This document shows, in pieces, positions 17,021 through 25,840 of a stretch of DNA of 64,000 nt. The position numbers were made by a program, and so were the translations under genes. Where the stretch lies: assembly GCF_025263565.1 (NCBI RefSeq), contig NZ_CP079865.1:5208001-5272000 (forward strand). The letters are read 5' to 3'. A model generated the notes under the pieces. The model was given only the letters and a program-made list of their open reading frames with translations. It was not told the DNA's origin and made no database searches. Source of the DNA: Mycobacterium sp. SMC-8. GTDB lineage: Bacteria; Actinomycetota; Actinomycetes; Mycobacteriales; Mycobacteriaceae. Numbering within the stretch: position 1 is the first letter of the stretch; the number at the start of each line of letters is the position of its first letter.

Positions 17021-17935
17021 ATGGACACCCGCCGCCTGGAACTGCTGCTGGCACTGTCACGCCTGGGTTCGATGCGTGCCGTCGCCGACGAACACCACCT
17101 GACCACGTCCACGGTGTCCCAGCAGATCGCCGCGCTGGCTCGGGACATCGGAGCCAAGCTGATCGAACCCGAGGGCCGCCGCGTGCGTCTCACCCCGGCC
17201 GGCCGCCGCCTGGCCGATCACGCCGTGACGATCCTGGCCGCGGTCGACAGCGCGCGGCGCGACCTCGACCCCGACGCCGAACCGGCCGGTACGGTCCGCG
17301 TCGGCGGGTTCGCCACCGGCATCCGGGTGTCGCTGCTGCCCATCGTCGCCGACCTGGCGGTGCGTTACCCGGACGTCGAGGTCGTCATCAGCGAGTACGA
17401 ACCGATCGAGGCGTTCGCGCTGCTGATCGCCGACGATCTCGATCTCGCACTGACCTACGACTACAACCTCGCGCCGGCCTCGCCGGGCGCGGCCCTGGAC
17501 GCGGTGCCGCTGTGGTCGATCGAGTGGGGGCTGGGGGTGCAGTCGGGAACGGATGCCGACACTGTGCTGACGGCGTTCGCCGACGCCACCTGGATCGTCA
17601 ACTCACGCAATACCGCCGACGAGACCGCGGTCCGCACCCTCGCATCGCTGGCCGGTTTCACCCCGACGATCGCACACCAGATCGACAGCCTCGATCTGGT
17701 CGAGGACCTCATTGCGGCGGGGTTCGGAGTGGGTCTGCTCCCCCTGGGCAGGCCCACCCGTGCCGGGGTGACCGTGCTGGATCTGCAGAACCCTGCCGTC
17801 ACCCTGACGGCCTACGCGGTGACCCGGCGGGGGCGCTCGGCGTGGTCCCCGCTGCGCGCCATCCTCGACCGGATGCGCCCGCCGTCCGGCGACCTGTTGC
17901 GCCCGCGGTGGCCACGCCCCGAGGCCGGCCGGTGA
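17021..17935 (+). CDS. LysR-family transcriptional regulator
   Basis: A 304-residue LysR-type regulator. The winged helix-turn-helix occupies about residues 1-60 (LELLLALSRLGSMRAVADEHHLTTSTVSQQIAAL), with the recognition helix STVSQQIAAL. The effector domain follows (GTVRVGGFATG, VVISEYEPIEAFALLIADDLDLALTYDY, AAGFGVGLLPLG). LysR proteins usually control the divergent neighbour, here the enoyl-CoA hydratase gene 49 bp away, so it may respond to an acyl or aromatic metabolite; that is inference from position. The start at 17021 matches the normal N-terminus. Confidence 0.9.
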   Translation: MDTRRLELLLALSRLGSMRAVADEHHLTTSTVSQQIAALARDIGAKLIEPEGRRVRLTPAGRRLADHAVTILAAVDSARRDLDPDAEPAGTVRVGGFATGIRVSLLPIVADLAVRYPDVEVVISEYEPIEAFALLIADDLDLALTYDYNLAPASPGAALDAVPLWSIEWGLGVQSGTDADTVLTAFADATWIVNSRNTADETAVRTLASLAGFTPTIAHQIDSLDLVEDLIAAGFGVGLLPLGRPTRAGVTVLDLQNPAVTLTAYAVTRRGRSAWSPLRAILDRMRPPSGDLLRPRWPRPEAGR

Positions 17936-17984
17936 GCCCGCGCGGCCTGGTTTGCCTCCCCAGACCCCGGGGAACACAGGCCTC

Positions 17985-18860
17985 ATGTTGATCCGACGTG
18001 TAGCGCGCCCGATGCTGTCAGCAGTGTTCATCTCGCGTGGGGTCGAGGCGCTGCGAAGCCCGAAACCCGCCACCGACGCCACCCGCCAGACCCTCGAGGG
18101 CCTGAGCAAGCTGCCCGACCCGGTCGGCACCAATGTGCCGTCGAACGCTGAGACCGTCGCAAAGGTGACCGCCGCCGTGCAGATCGGCGGCGGCCTGCTG
18201 CTGGCGACCGGACGCCTCCCCCGGGTGGCCTCGGCGGCGCTGGCACTCAGCGTGGTACCGAGTTCGCTTGGCGGACATGCTTTTTGGAACGAGAACGACC
18301 CGCAGCGAAAGACCGACGAGCGGCGCGCCTTCATCACCGACGTCAGCCTGATCGGCGGTCTGATCATCGCCGCGGTGGACACCGAGGGCAAACCCTCGCT
18401 GGGCTGGCGTGGTCGCCGCGCCGCGCGCAAGGTCTCCGAGGCCGTGACGGCGGCTCTGCCTGCGGGCGCCGCGGCAGGGGGTTCCCTGACCGACAGCCCG
18501 CTCGCGGACAAGGTCGGGCACGGCCTGCACGTGGGCGCCGAGCGCGGCCGCGAGCTGGCACACGTCGCCCGGGAGCGCGGCGGGGAGCTGGCGCATGTCG
18601 CCCGCGAGCGCGGCGGCGAGCTCGCCGAGGTGGCCCGCGAACGGGCGCCGGAACTTGCTGAGGTGGCTCGCGAGCGCGCCGCGGAGTTGGCCGAGGTGGC
18701 CCGTGGGCGGGGCACCGAGTTGGCCGAGGTCGCCCGCGAGCGCGCTCCTGAGCTCGCCGACCTGGCCCGCGAACGCGCCGAATTGGCCCGCCAGCGGGCG
18801 GCGGTGCTTGCCGATACCGCCAACGTCGAGGTCAAGAAGCAGAAGCGCCGGCTGCGCTGA
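17985..18860 (+). CDS. DoxX-family membrane protein with an 11-residue repeat tail
   Basis: A 291-residue protein. Residues 1-150 form a DoxX-like four-helix module (SAVFISRGVEALRSP, VAKVTAAVQIGGGLLLATGRLPRVASAALALSVVP, AFITDVSLIGGLIIAAVDTEGKPSLGWRGRR). After a polar Ala/Gly linker, about residues 186-273 consist of eight tandem copies of an 11-residue unit, consensus E-R-x-x-E-L-A-E-V-A-R. That period is the hendecad of right-handed coiled coils or amphipathic lipid-surface helices. The protein ends in a basic VKKQKRRLR. The start ATG at 17985 fits a helix 1 preceded by RRVARP. Function of the tail is unknown. Confidence 0.8.
   Translation: MLIRRVARPMLSAVFISRGVEALRSPKPATDATRQTLEGLSKLPDPVGTNVPSNAETVAKVTAAVQIGGGLLLATGRLPRVASAALALSVVPSSLGGHAFWNENDPQRKTDERRAFITDVSLIGGLIIAAVDTEGKPSLGWRGRRAARKVSEAVTAALPAGAAAGGSLTDSPLADKVGHGLHVGAERGRELAHVARERGGELAHVARERGGELAEVARERAPELAEVARERAAELAEVARGRGTELAEVARERAPELADLARERAELARQRAAVLADTANVEVKKQKRRLR
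18540..18803 (+). repeat. Eight 33-bp tandem repeats encoding hendecads
   Basis: Units of 33 bp (18540-18572, then every 33 bp to 18803) encode ERGRELAHVAR, ERGGELAHVAR, ERGGELAEVAR, ERAPELAEVAR, ERAAELAEVAR, GRGTELAEVAR, ERAPELADLAR and ERAELARQRAA. All are in frame with the DoxX gene. Confidence 0.9.
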
Positions 18861-18878
18861 GCTCCGGGCCGCGGCGCC

Positions 18879-19616
18879 TCAGCCGCGGGGCGCGTAGCTG
18901 TAGTCGATCTTGTCGCCGTCCACCGCGGTGACCGTCAGGATGAACGCCGCGCGCTCGGGGCCGTCGGTCACCGCGCAGTCGACGGTGTTTCCCGGTCGGC
19001 CCTCCAGGTCGCCGGTGCACGTCGCCGACTCGGGACGCCGTTTCAGGTGCCGCGCGAGTTCGTCGAGAAGCGAGGTCTCGACCTCCGCCTTCGTCAGCAT
19101 CGGCACCAGGTCGAAGTTCATCATCAGGCCGTCGACGCTGGTCACCTCCGCGGTCCTGCGCAGGATGGCGCCGGCGACTGTGACATCGCAGTGGGTCACC
19201 TCGCCCACGTGGCCGTGTAGGCCCGTCTCACACCTGACCTGCGAAGCGGGCGGCCCGCCGCCGTCGTCCACCAGGCGGGCCACCGCGCGTTGCACCTGCT
19301 CGACGGACAGCGCCGGAATCAGCTCGTAGTCGATGGTCTCGCCGTCGACCGCGGTCACGGTGACGATCGGCTCGAAACTGTTGGTGGGACTGACGATGAC
19401 CTCGCAGCGCGCCGTCTGTCCGACCTCGCCGACCAGTGGATCCTTGCACGTCACCGATTGTGGCTGTTCCCCCGCTTCGCCCAGCCGCGCCCAGATGTCG
19501 GCCTGCAGATCGTCGGTGGCCACCGCGGGCAGGCCGGACGCTGCCTCGACGTTGCAGCCCGCCAGCGCGGCCGCGGCCGCCGCCGCGACGGCGAGCCGAC
19601 CGGTGGCCTTCCTCAT
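18879..19616 (-). CDS. Lipoprotein with three tandem DUF4333-like units
   Basis: A 245-residue lipoprotein: a basic MRKATGRL signal start, hydrophobic Ala run and lipobox LAGC. The mature part is three similar units, each with a C-x2-15-C pair and a terminal strand: SVTCKDPLVGEVGQTARCEV...VTVTAVDGETIDYEL; QVRCETGLHGHVGEVTHCDV...AEVTSVDGLMMNFDL; and SATCTGDLEGRPGNTVDCAV...LTVTAVDGDKIDYSY. This matches the mycobacterial DUF4333 pattern with one disulfide per unit. Three copies in one chain are unusual; the single-copy form is seen at 55446. It may be an envelope protein of unknown role. The start overlaps the region just before the divergent gene at 19642. Confidence 0.82.
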   Translation of the reverse strand: MRKATGRLAVAAAAAAALAGCNVEAASGLPAVATDDLQADIWARLGEAGEQPQSVTCKDPLVGEVGQTARCEVIVSPTNSFEPIVTVTAVDGETIDYELIPALSVEQVQRAVARLVDDGGGPPASQVRCETGLHGHVGEVTHCDVTVAGAILRRTAEVTSVDGLMMNFDLVPMLTKAEVETSLLDELARHLKRRPESATCTGDLEGRPGNTVDCAVTDGPERAAFILTVTAVDGDKIDYSYAPRG

Positions 19617-19641
19617 GGGTCAATGGTGGTTGACTGCCAGG

Positions 19642-20526
19642 GTGCCCCGCAACCGAACGCTGGCCCGCCGTCTGCACGACCGCGCCGAACCCGTGCACGC
19701 CGTCACCTATTTCGCGCCGGAGTGCCGCGCCGCGCTCGACGGCCTCGGCTACCGCGGCTTCTGGATGGGCTACTTCGCCGCCCGCTCGGCCCCGCTCGGC
19801 GCGGTACCGGCCGCCGTGGTCACCGCCGCGTTCTACAACTTCGCCCCGGAGCGGGTCGCCAAGGCCCTGCCCGCGGCCTGGGACATCGCCTCTCCGGCCC
19901 TCGCGCTGACGGCGCGCCGGGAGGCGGCGGTGGCGGCGCTGCGCCGCAGCGGGGTGACCGACGACGCGGCGGCCACGGTCGCCGATCTGACCGCGAAGGC
20001 GCTGGCCGGCGCCAACGTCGGCGGTCGCCCCCTGTTCGCCGCCAACGCGGCGCTGGACTGGCCCGCCGAACCTGTGGCCAGGCTGTGGCACGCGAGCACC
20101 CTGCTGCGCGAACACCGCGGTGACGGACACGTCGCCGTGCTGACCGCAGAGGGGGTGTCCGGGCGTGAATGCAACGTCCTGCACGCCGCGGCCGGCGGGG
20201 TCCCCGAGGAGATGATCAAGCGCGCCCGCGACTACGACGAGGAGCAGTGGGCCCGGCACCGTGGCGCGCTGCAGCAGCGGGGACTGCTCGACGGGGATGG
20301 CGCGCTGACAGCGGCCGGACGCGAGTTCAAGCAGCACATCGAGGACCGCACCGATGCGCTGGCGCTGTCCGTGCTGGACGGCCTCGAGGACGGCGAGGTC
20401 GAGGCGCTGTTCCGCACGCTGACGCCGATCGCCCGCGCGGTGGTCGACGCCGGCGACATCCCGGAGGGGACACCGATGGGACTGAGCCGCGCCGACCTCG
20501 ACGACGACCGCGCGCACCTGTGCTGA
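19642..20526 (+). CDS. SCO6745-family protein (uncharacterised helical protein)
   Basis: A 294-residue protein matching, from memory, the actinobacterial SCO6745 family: N-terminal LARRLHDRAEPVHAVTYFAPECRAAL, then GYRGFWMGYFAARSAPLG, PAAVVTAAFYNFAPERVAKALPAAW, and the C-terminal helix-turn-helix-like region (EEMIKRARDYDEEQWARHRGALQQRGLL...LTAAGREFKQHIEDRTD), which reads like a MarR-type winged helix. A DNA-binding or regulatory role is possible but not shown. I chose the GTG at 19642 because MPRNRTLARRL starts the conserved region; an ATG at 19615 would overlap the divergent lipoprotein's start. Confidence 0.75.
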   Translation: MPRNRTLARRLHDRAEPVHAVTYFAPECRAALDGLGYRGFWMGYFAARSAPLGAVPAAVVTAAFYNFAPERVAKALPAAWDIASPALALTARREAAVAALRRSGVTDDAAATVADLTAKALAGANVGGRPLFAANAALDWPAEPVARLWHASTLLREHRGDGHVAVLTAEGVSGRECNVLHAAAGGVPEEMIKRARDYDEEQWARHRGALQQRGLLDGDGALTAAGREFKQHIEDRTDALALSVLDGLEDGEVEALFRTLTPIARAVVDAGDIPEGTPMGLSRADLDDDRAHLC

Positions 20527-20530
20527 CGGG

Positions 20531-20857
20531 TCAGCGCGGCGCGTACATTATGAGGCCGACGCCGGCCAGGCACACCGCGGCTCCGGTGATGTCCCACCGG
20601 TCGGGCCGGAAACCGTCGACGACCATGCCCCAGATCAGCGAGCCCGCGACGAACACGCCGCCGTAGGCGGCCAGCACCCGGCCGAAGTTCGCGTCGGGTT
20701 GGAACGCCGCTACGAACCCGTAGGCGCCCAGGGCCAGCACGCCGGCCCCGACCCACAGCAGGCCGCGGTGTTCCCGGACGCCCTGCCAGACCAGCCACGC
20801 GCCGCCGATCTCGAGGACGGCGGCAAGGACGAACAGCAGCACCGATTTGACGACCAC
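20531..20857 (-). CDS. YnfA/UPF0060-family small membrane protein
   Basis: A 108-residue four-helix protein with the YnfA pattern: ending of helix 1 [10 protein letters not shown], then [76 protein letters not shown]. The family resembles small multidrug resistance-type transporters, but transport has not been shown broadly. It is convergent with the SCO6745-family gene (4 bp gap) and 16 bp downstream of the amine oxidase gene on the same strand. Confidence 0.92.
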   Translation of the reverse strand: MVVKSVLLFVLAAVLEIGGAWLVWQGVREHRGLLWVGAGVLALGAYGFVAAFQPDANFGRVLAAYGGVFVAGSLIWGMVVDGFRPDRWDITGAAVCLAGVGLIMYAPR

Positions 20858-20873
20858 GCCCCACAGCGTGCCA

Positions 20874-22865
20874 TCAGTGGTGCGCGCTGGTCGTGGTGGT
20901 GTGGCACGCGTCCGGCGGGGTGCCGACGACGTCGAGGGCCGGGTTGCGGTCGAAGAAGCCGAACGGCTTGAGCCAGAACGAGACGACGTCGACGGGCATC
21001 ACCGGCCAGTCCTCGGGACGGGTGATGTGATGGATGCCGAAGACGTACCACAGCACCACGTCGGTGTTCTCGATGGACCGGTCGGCCGCAGTCCACCGCG
21101 CCAGGCCGGTGTCACGCACCGATTGGTTGACGAATTGTCCTGCGGGCCAATGCTCCTCGGGATGGTTGGGCGTAACCCACAAGGTGTGGGCGATCACGCT
21201 CGCGCGTTCGAGTACGGGCGTGCCTGCGGCGAACATGGCCGGGATCGCCCCGGTGGGCACCAGCTTGTACGCCGGGTGGGCTCCCAGCCGGGTCACGACG
21301 TTGGGGTTGACCACCTTCCACGCGCGCTGCGTGGCGAACTCGACGTCCTGCTTGCCCTCGCTCTCGGTGCGCAGCGGGGTGTTGCGCACCACCAGCGACA
21401 GACCATGCGGATTGTCCGGCGACACGGGTTCTGCGCACGACTCCGTCATCACCACCGTGTTGTCGGGTCCGTCGATGTCCAGATCCAGCCGCGCGACCAG
21501 AAAGTGCTGGTGGAACGGAGCGTAAGTTCGTTCGTCGACCAGGGTGCCGTTGGGATTGGGCGCGCCGCGCGGCAGCGGGGTGGTCACCATGATGCCGGTC
21601 GCGCGCACCTCGCACTCGATGTTGCCGTCCTGATAGAGCCGCCAGTACACCAGGTACTCGTAATTCGCGACGGTGACGTGGAATGAGATCGTCAGCCGGC
21701 GCATCCGGCGCACCTCCGCGCCGATCTCGGGGTCGACGTGCTTCCACAGCACGGCGTTGTCTTCTTCGTGGATGCAGATGGCGTTGGTGATGGTGTAGGG
21801 CTCGCCGCGGCTGTTGTGCAGCACCGCGTCGAGGTAGCGGATCTCGCCGAGGCAGTCGCAACCGAGCTCCAGCGAGGTGGTCATGAATCCCAGGCCCCAT
21901 TCGCCGATGTCGAATGCGGTGCGCCGGTAATGATCCGGTGACGGATCGCGGTAGGGCACGATCATCTCCGCGAACGACATCCGGTGCGCGATCGACCGGT
22001 CGCGGTCCCCGTCGCGGTAACGCACGGTGTGCAGCGTCATGCCCTCGCGGTGGTTGAAGCCCACCCGCAACGACCAGTTCTGCCACCGCAGCAAATTGCC
22101 CTCCAGCGTGAACGACGGCCCGTCGGGCTGGGTGATGTGCAGCGGTGCCACCCGCTCGCGGGTCGAGGCAGCAAGGATGCGCTCAGGTATGTGGGCGGGC
22201 ACGTACTCACCCATCACGTCGGGCGTCGGCTCCCCCGTGCCGTCTGCAGCGCCCGCGTCTGCTGCGAACGGTCCGACATCTTCGACCCGCAGCAGTTCCA
22301 TCGCGTTCACATCGACGACGCAGTGCAGCCCGCTGACCAGCCTGGCATATGGATTGGCCCCGGGCGCTGCCTTGACCCAGCTGTCGGACCAGCCCAGGCG
22401 CCGGTCACGGAATTCCGGGGGCGCCACCGCGTCGCCGTAGGTCCAGGTGTCGAAGAACACCAGCTCCATGTCGGTGATGCCGCGCAGGCGCAGTGCCTCC
22501 ACCACGTCGGGGTGGGCGCGCAGGAGCCGATCGCATTCGACGAACTCGTCGACGGTGAAGTTGGCCTGCACGCCGGGAATGTGTTCGAACGTCTCGACGC
22601 GGTGGTCAGACAGCGACACCATGCTGCGGTAGGTGGCGTTGTCGGTGCGGTGGAAGCAGATCACCTCGGTGCGGCGCGGCGGCCGCGGGCCGCCGGCGTC
22701 GAATTCGGCGATCTCCGCTTTCCCCGGTTGGGCCAGATCGATGGACGCGATGCGCCAGTCCTCGGGCCGCACTCCACGGTCACGGCGCAGAATCGCGGCG
22801 ATCGTGGCGAACTCGTCCGCATTCAGCGGGTCGAGGGGATGGCGCACGTGCCCACGCAACCACAT
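20874..22865 (-). CDS. Copper amine oxidase (primary-amine oxidase)
   Basis: A 663-residue copper/TPQ amine oxidase that oxidises primary amines to aldehydes with release of ammonia and peroxide. The topaquinone precursor tyrosine is in NYEY (Tyr402), the catalytic base aspartate in TAFDIGEWG (Asp319), and the copper histidines in FHQHF (452, 454) and [11 protein letters not shown] (about 612). These positions match the bacterial enzymes, so it should be active. Length is normal. Possible polyamine or phenethylamine use; the pot operon lies 7 kb away. The start ATG at 22865 is used; a GTG (VRHPLDPLN) six codons later is also possible. Confidence 0.93.
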   Translation of the reverse strand: MWLRGHVRHPLDPLNADEFATIAAILRRDRGVRPEDWRIASIDLAQPGKAEIAEFDAGGPRPPRRTEVICFHRTDNATYRSMVSLSDHRVETFEHIPGVQANFTVDEFVECDRLLRAHPDVVEALRLRGITDMELVFFDTWTYGDAVAPPEFRDRRLGWSDSWVKAAPGANPYARLVSGLHCVVDVNAMELLRVEDVGPFAADAGAADGTGEPTPDVMGEYVPAHIPERILAASTRERVAPLHITQPDGPSFTLEGNLLRWQNWSLRVGFNHREGMTLHTVRYRDGDRDRSIAHRMSFAEMIVPYRDPSPDHYRRTAFDIGEWGLGFMTTSLELGCDCLGEIRYLDAVLHNSRGEPYTITNAICIHEEDNAVLWKHVDPEIGAEVRRMRRLTISFHVTVANYEYLVYWRLYQDGNIECEVRATGIMVTTPLPRGAPNPNGTLVDERTYAPFHQHFLVARLDLDIDGPDNTVVMTESCAEPVSPDNPHGLSLVVRNTPLRTESEGKQDVEFATQRAWKVVNPNVVTRLGAHPAYKLVPTGAIPAMFAAGTPVLERASVIAHTLWVTPNHPEEHWPAGQFVNQSVRDTGLARWTAADRSIENTDVVLWYVFGIHHITRPEDWPVMPVDVVSFWLKPFGFFDRNPALDVVGTPPDACHTTTTSAHH

Positions 22866-22909
22866 CCCCGACCACAGGGTGCGGCGATTACGGCAAGTCG
22901 CCCCGGTTT

Positions 22910-24421
22910 TCAGCGCGCGGCGAGGAAGAAGTGCTCCCACGCCGTTCGCCGCTCGGCGTGCGGGTCCAGTTCAACGCGCCGGCGCCGGTCGAGCACCAGG
23001 ACCGCACGCTCGTCGCGGTGGTAGCGCGGCCAGTCGTCGCCGGGCACACCGCGTTCGGCGAATCCCAGCCACCGCCGCTGCATGTCGTCTGACACCTTCG
23101 CCGCCGCACGCGAGTCCAGGCCCGCGGCGAGCAGCTTGCCGAACCGGGACCGGTACACGTCGAACACCGCGAGTAGCTCGGTGGCGTGGGTGGCGCCCAT
23201 CCCGGACCAGCGCAGCGCGCGGGTGGCGTAGTCGTAGCGGTAGACGTGCGTCGGCGCGTGCGCCGAGTGCGCGTGGGCGATCTGCCACACCGCCGAGCCG
23301 AAGATGAAGTCGCCACCGAAGCGGACACAGGCCTCAGACGCCGGATACTCGGGGTAGGCGGCCAGGATGCGTTCTCGCGCATCGGGTTCGACGTGCGCCA
23401 GCAGCCGCTCGATGGCCGGCTGGTTGGTCGGCAGCAGTTTCAGGAAGCGGGTGAACAGCCGCCCCTCGTCGGCGTTGGTGCCGACGATCAGCGGTACCCG
23501 GTGCGCGCTGCCGTCGCGCATGGCCACGACGGGATCCTCGGGCAGGTACTCCGTGCCGTACGTCGGCCCGATGGCGAACGCTCCGAGCATGTCGCGCTGC
23601 CCTTCGACGACGAGCCGCTCCAGCGCGTCGACGAGTTCGGCCGGCCGAGCGCGCATCAGCGCCTGGACCGCCTCGCCGGTGGTTGCCCCGAACTGGCGGG
23701 CGAACCGCGCCGCGTAGTCCTCGGCGATCTCGGCGCTGCTGATCATCCCGCTGGCCGGACTCTGCGAAATAGCTTGGGCGAACAAGCCTTCGGCCGCGGG
23801 AGTGGCCATCAGCGTCGCCACCGCGTGCGCGCCGGCGCTCTCTCCGAAGATCGTCACGTTGCCCGGATCGCCGCCGAACGCCGCGACGTTGTCGCGCACC
23901 CATCGCAGCGCCATCACGAGGTCACGCAGGAACAGGTTGTCGTCGATCGTGACCTCCGGGGTCGACAGCGACGACAGCTCCAGACACCCGAGCGCACCGA
24001 GCCGGTAGTTGACCGAAATGTAGACGCATCCCTTGCGCGCCAGGGACGCTCCGTCGTAGATCGGCGTCGCCGAACTGCCCAGCATGTATCCGCCGCCGTG
24101 GATGAACACCATCACGGGCAGTCCCGCGCCGGCCTCGGCACGTTTCGGGGCGACCACGTTCAGTGTCAGGCAGTCCTCGCTCATCGGCTGGTATCGGCCG
24201 GGGGCCAGGAGGGTGTACATGCGCTGCTGGGGCGCGCAGGAGCCGAATCCGTGGCAGTACCGCACCCCAGGCCAGGGCTGCACCGGCCGGGGCGCCCGGT
24301 ACCGCAGCGGGCCCACCGGGGGCCGGGCGTAGGGAATCGAGCGCCACCGGTTCACGCCGTCGCGCGTGAAACCCTCGACGGTGCCCGACGCAGTCTTCAC
24401 CCGAACGGTGTGCTCGTGCAT
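22910..24421 (-). CDS. lipT: Carboxylesterase/lipase (LipT-like, type B)
   Basis: A 503-residue type-B carboxylesterase. It shows the oxyanion motif HGGG (108-111), the nucleophile motif GESAG with Ser195 and an acid/histidine pair later in the chain, as in cholinesterase-like esterases. The N-terminal GTVEGFTRDGVNRWRSIPYARPP is typical of the family. It resembles M. tuberculosis LipT (Rv2045c), and the next gene resembles Rv2046 LppI, giving synteny support. It would hydrolyse carboxylic esters or lipids. The ATG at 24421 is chosen; a GTG at 24427 adds two residues. It is divergent from lppI. Confidence 0.85.
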   Translation of the reverse strand: MHEHTVRVKTASGTVEGFTRDGVNRWRSIPYARPPVGPLRYRAPRPVQPWPGVRYCHGFGSCAPQQRMYTLLAPGRYQPMSEDCLTLNVVAPKRAEAGAGLPVMVFIHGGGYMLGSSATPIYDGASLARKGCVYISVNYRLGALGCLELSSLSTPEVTIDDNLFLRDLVMALRWVRDNVAAFGGDPGNVTIFGESAGAHAVATLMATPAAEGLFAQAISQSPASGMISSAEIAEDYAARFARQFGATTGEAVQALMRARPAELVDALERLVVEGQRDMLGAFAIGPTYGTEYLPEDPVVAMRDGSAHRVPLIVGTNADEGRLFTRFLKLLPTNQPAIERLLAHVEPDARERILAAYPEYPASEACVRFGGDFIFGSAVWQIAHAHSAHAPTHVYRYDYATRALRWSGMGATHATELLAVFDVYRSRFGKLLAAGLDSRAAAKVSDDMQRRWLGFAERGVPGDDWPRYHRDERAVLVLDRRRRVELDPHAERRTAWEHFFLAAR

Positions 24422-24482
24422 TCTCACGACGGTAGCGAACTCTTCGGCGGCCCGCCTCGCACCGGTTGGCGTGTCGGGTCGC

Positions 24483-24488
24483 TAGCCT
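24483..24488 (+). promoter_or_regulatory. -10 hexamer (TAGCCT) for a leaderless lppI start
   Basis: TAGCCT is followed by exactly six bases and then the ATG at 24495, so the start codon would be the first transcribed codon. No Shine-Dalgarno precedes the ATG. Confidence 0.5.
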
Positions 24489-24494
24489 GGCCGG

Positions 24495-25187
24495 ATGCGT
24501 ATAGCTGCCCTGATCGCGGTGAGCGTCCTGGCGGCAGGCTGCTCACAGTCGGTCGGCGGGGAGGCCGAACCGTCGCGGGCCGGGGAGGCGCCGCCGCCCG
24601 CCACCACCTCGGCAGCCCCGCCGGTCACGCCGCCGGCCCCGCCGAACCGTTCCGGCGCGCCGACGGCGGCCGCCTCGATCGATCAGGTCATCGGCTGGAT
24701 CGAGGCTGGCCCGGCCGCGGACCCGGCAGGCTTCCACGTCGCGTTCCGTGACGGTGTGACCACCCGCCTGGGCGACGACGTCGCCTTCACCGCGCCGTCC
24801 GGGGTGCCGCACACCCACACCCAGTGCGTCGCCGGCGCCGCGGGCCCGATGACGTGCCTGCTCGACCTCACGTCCCCTGCGCCGCGGCCGGCACAGGGCG
24901 AGGGCAGGTGGAAACCGGGGTGGGTGGAATTCACGGGGACCGACCTGACGGTCGGTGCGCTGCGCGGCGACCCGGGCCCGTTCCTCAACGGTTCCGGTGC
25001 GGAACTGCCCGCCGGGCAGTCGCTGACCCTCGGCGAAAACCGCTGCCGCAGCGACGCGTCGGGGCTGTTCTGCGTCAACTACGCGCACCGCGCGGCGGTC
25101 CGGCTCGCCGCCGACGGCGTGGTCGCGTTCGGGTGCCTGGCCGAGGTCACCCCGCCGGAGGGGTCGGCGAGGTCGTACCGCTGCTGA
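24495..25187 (+). CDS. lppI: Lipoprotein, LppI-like
   Basis: A 230-residue lipoprotein with a short signal peptide and a lipobox AAGC at about residue 16, followed by a Pro/Ala/Thr-rich spacer (residues 20-60). The folded domain includes four or more cysteines (TQCVAGAAGPMTCLLD, NRCRSDASGLFCVNY, GCLAEV, YRC), likely forming disulfides outside the membrane. Position after the LipT-like gene and before the rbpA block matches Rv2046 (lppI) of M. tuberculosis. No biochemical role is known. Confidence 0.75.
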   Translation: MRIAALIAVSVLAAGCSQSVGGEAEPSRAGEAPPPATTSAAPPVTPPAPPNRSGAPTAAASIDQVIGWIEAGPAADPAGFHVAFRDGVTTRLGDDVAFTAPSGVPHTHTQCVAGAAGPMTCLLDLTSPAPRPAQGEGRWKPGWVEFTGTDLTVGALRGDPGPFLNGSGAELPAGQSLTLGENRCRSDASGLFCVNYAHRAAVRLAADGVVAFGCLAEVTPPEGSARSYRC

Positions 25188-25194
25188 ACCCGGG

Positions 25195-25773
25195 TCATCC
25201 CGCGTCCTGACGGGCTCTCTCCCTGGCCCGGGCCGGGTAGGCCTGCGTCATCCCGACTGCGCCGATGATGACCACCACCGGGATGACGGCCTTGGTGAGG
25301 TGGACGGTCGACGGCGCCGTCGCGGCCAGGAATCCCAGCACCGCGATCAGCGCGAACACCAGCGCCCACATCAGCGTCAGCACCTGGTTGGTGCGCCGGA
25401 AGGCGAGCGCCTCCCGGTTCCCGCGGGCCGCCCCGGCCGGGGCGTACTGCGCGGTGAACGGCTCGAAGGCCAGCGAGATCAGCGCCATGGCCGCGAGCAC
25501 CCCGCTGGAGAGCGTCGTCGCGTAGGTGTCCATCCAGTCGCGGTCCGCGGCGCCGAGGACCAACCCGGCGATGGTCACACCGGCGAAGAACACCACGGTG
25601 ACCACGTCGAGCAACCTCAGGCCGGCGAACCCGGCCGACATCCCCATGATCAGCGTCGCGATCACCGCGCAGACCGCGCCGAACATCCAGGTGCTCGGCC
25701 CGTCGGCGACCACCCAGTAGATGATCCACGGGACAAAGCCGACGAAGGGGCTGCGCTCGAACCAATCGTCCAC
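25195..25773 (-). CDS. Six-helix membrane protein, unknown function
   Basis: A 192-residue membrane protein with about six hydrophobic segments (GFVPWIIYWVVA, MFGAVCAVIATLIMGMSAGF, LDVVTVVFFAGVTIAGLVLGA, a third-quarter pair, and VIPVVVIIGAVGM) and a basic C-terminus. I do not recognise a named family. The GTG at 25773 (VDDWFERSP) is used because upstream sequence is polar. It is convergent with lppI (7 bp) and lies downstream of the lipoprotein gene at 25841 on the same strand. Confidence 0.65.
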   Translation of the reverse strand: MDDWFERSPFVGFVPWIIYWVVADGPSTWMFGAVCAVIATLIMGMSAGFAGLRLLDVVTVVFFAGVTIAGLVLGAADRDWMDTYATTLSSGVLAAMALISLAFEPFTAQYAPAGAARGNREALAFRRTNQVLTLMWALVFALIAVLGFLAATAPSTVHLTKAVIPVVVIIGAVGMTQAYPARARERARQDAG

Positions 25774-25840
25774 CCGGTCAGCTTCGCCTACATCGTCACG
25801 TCCGGCGACGCTTCGCCCAGGAAGCACAGCGCGGGCCGGC

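Noticed and set aside
16117..17991. Long plus-strand frame of 619 residues over the enoyl-CoA hydratase and LysR genes
   Set aside because: Arg/His-rich shadow; both strands already have genes with clear motifs.
19615..19641. ATG at 19615 as start of the SCO6745-family gene
   Set aside because: It would overlap the start of the divergent lipoprotein and adds residues not part of the conserved N-terminus; GTG 19642 fits better.
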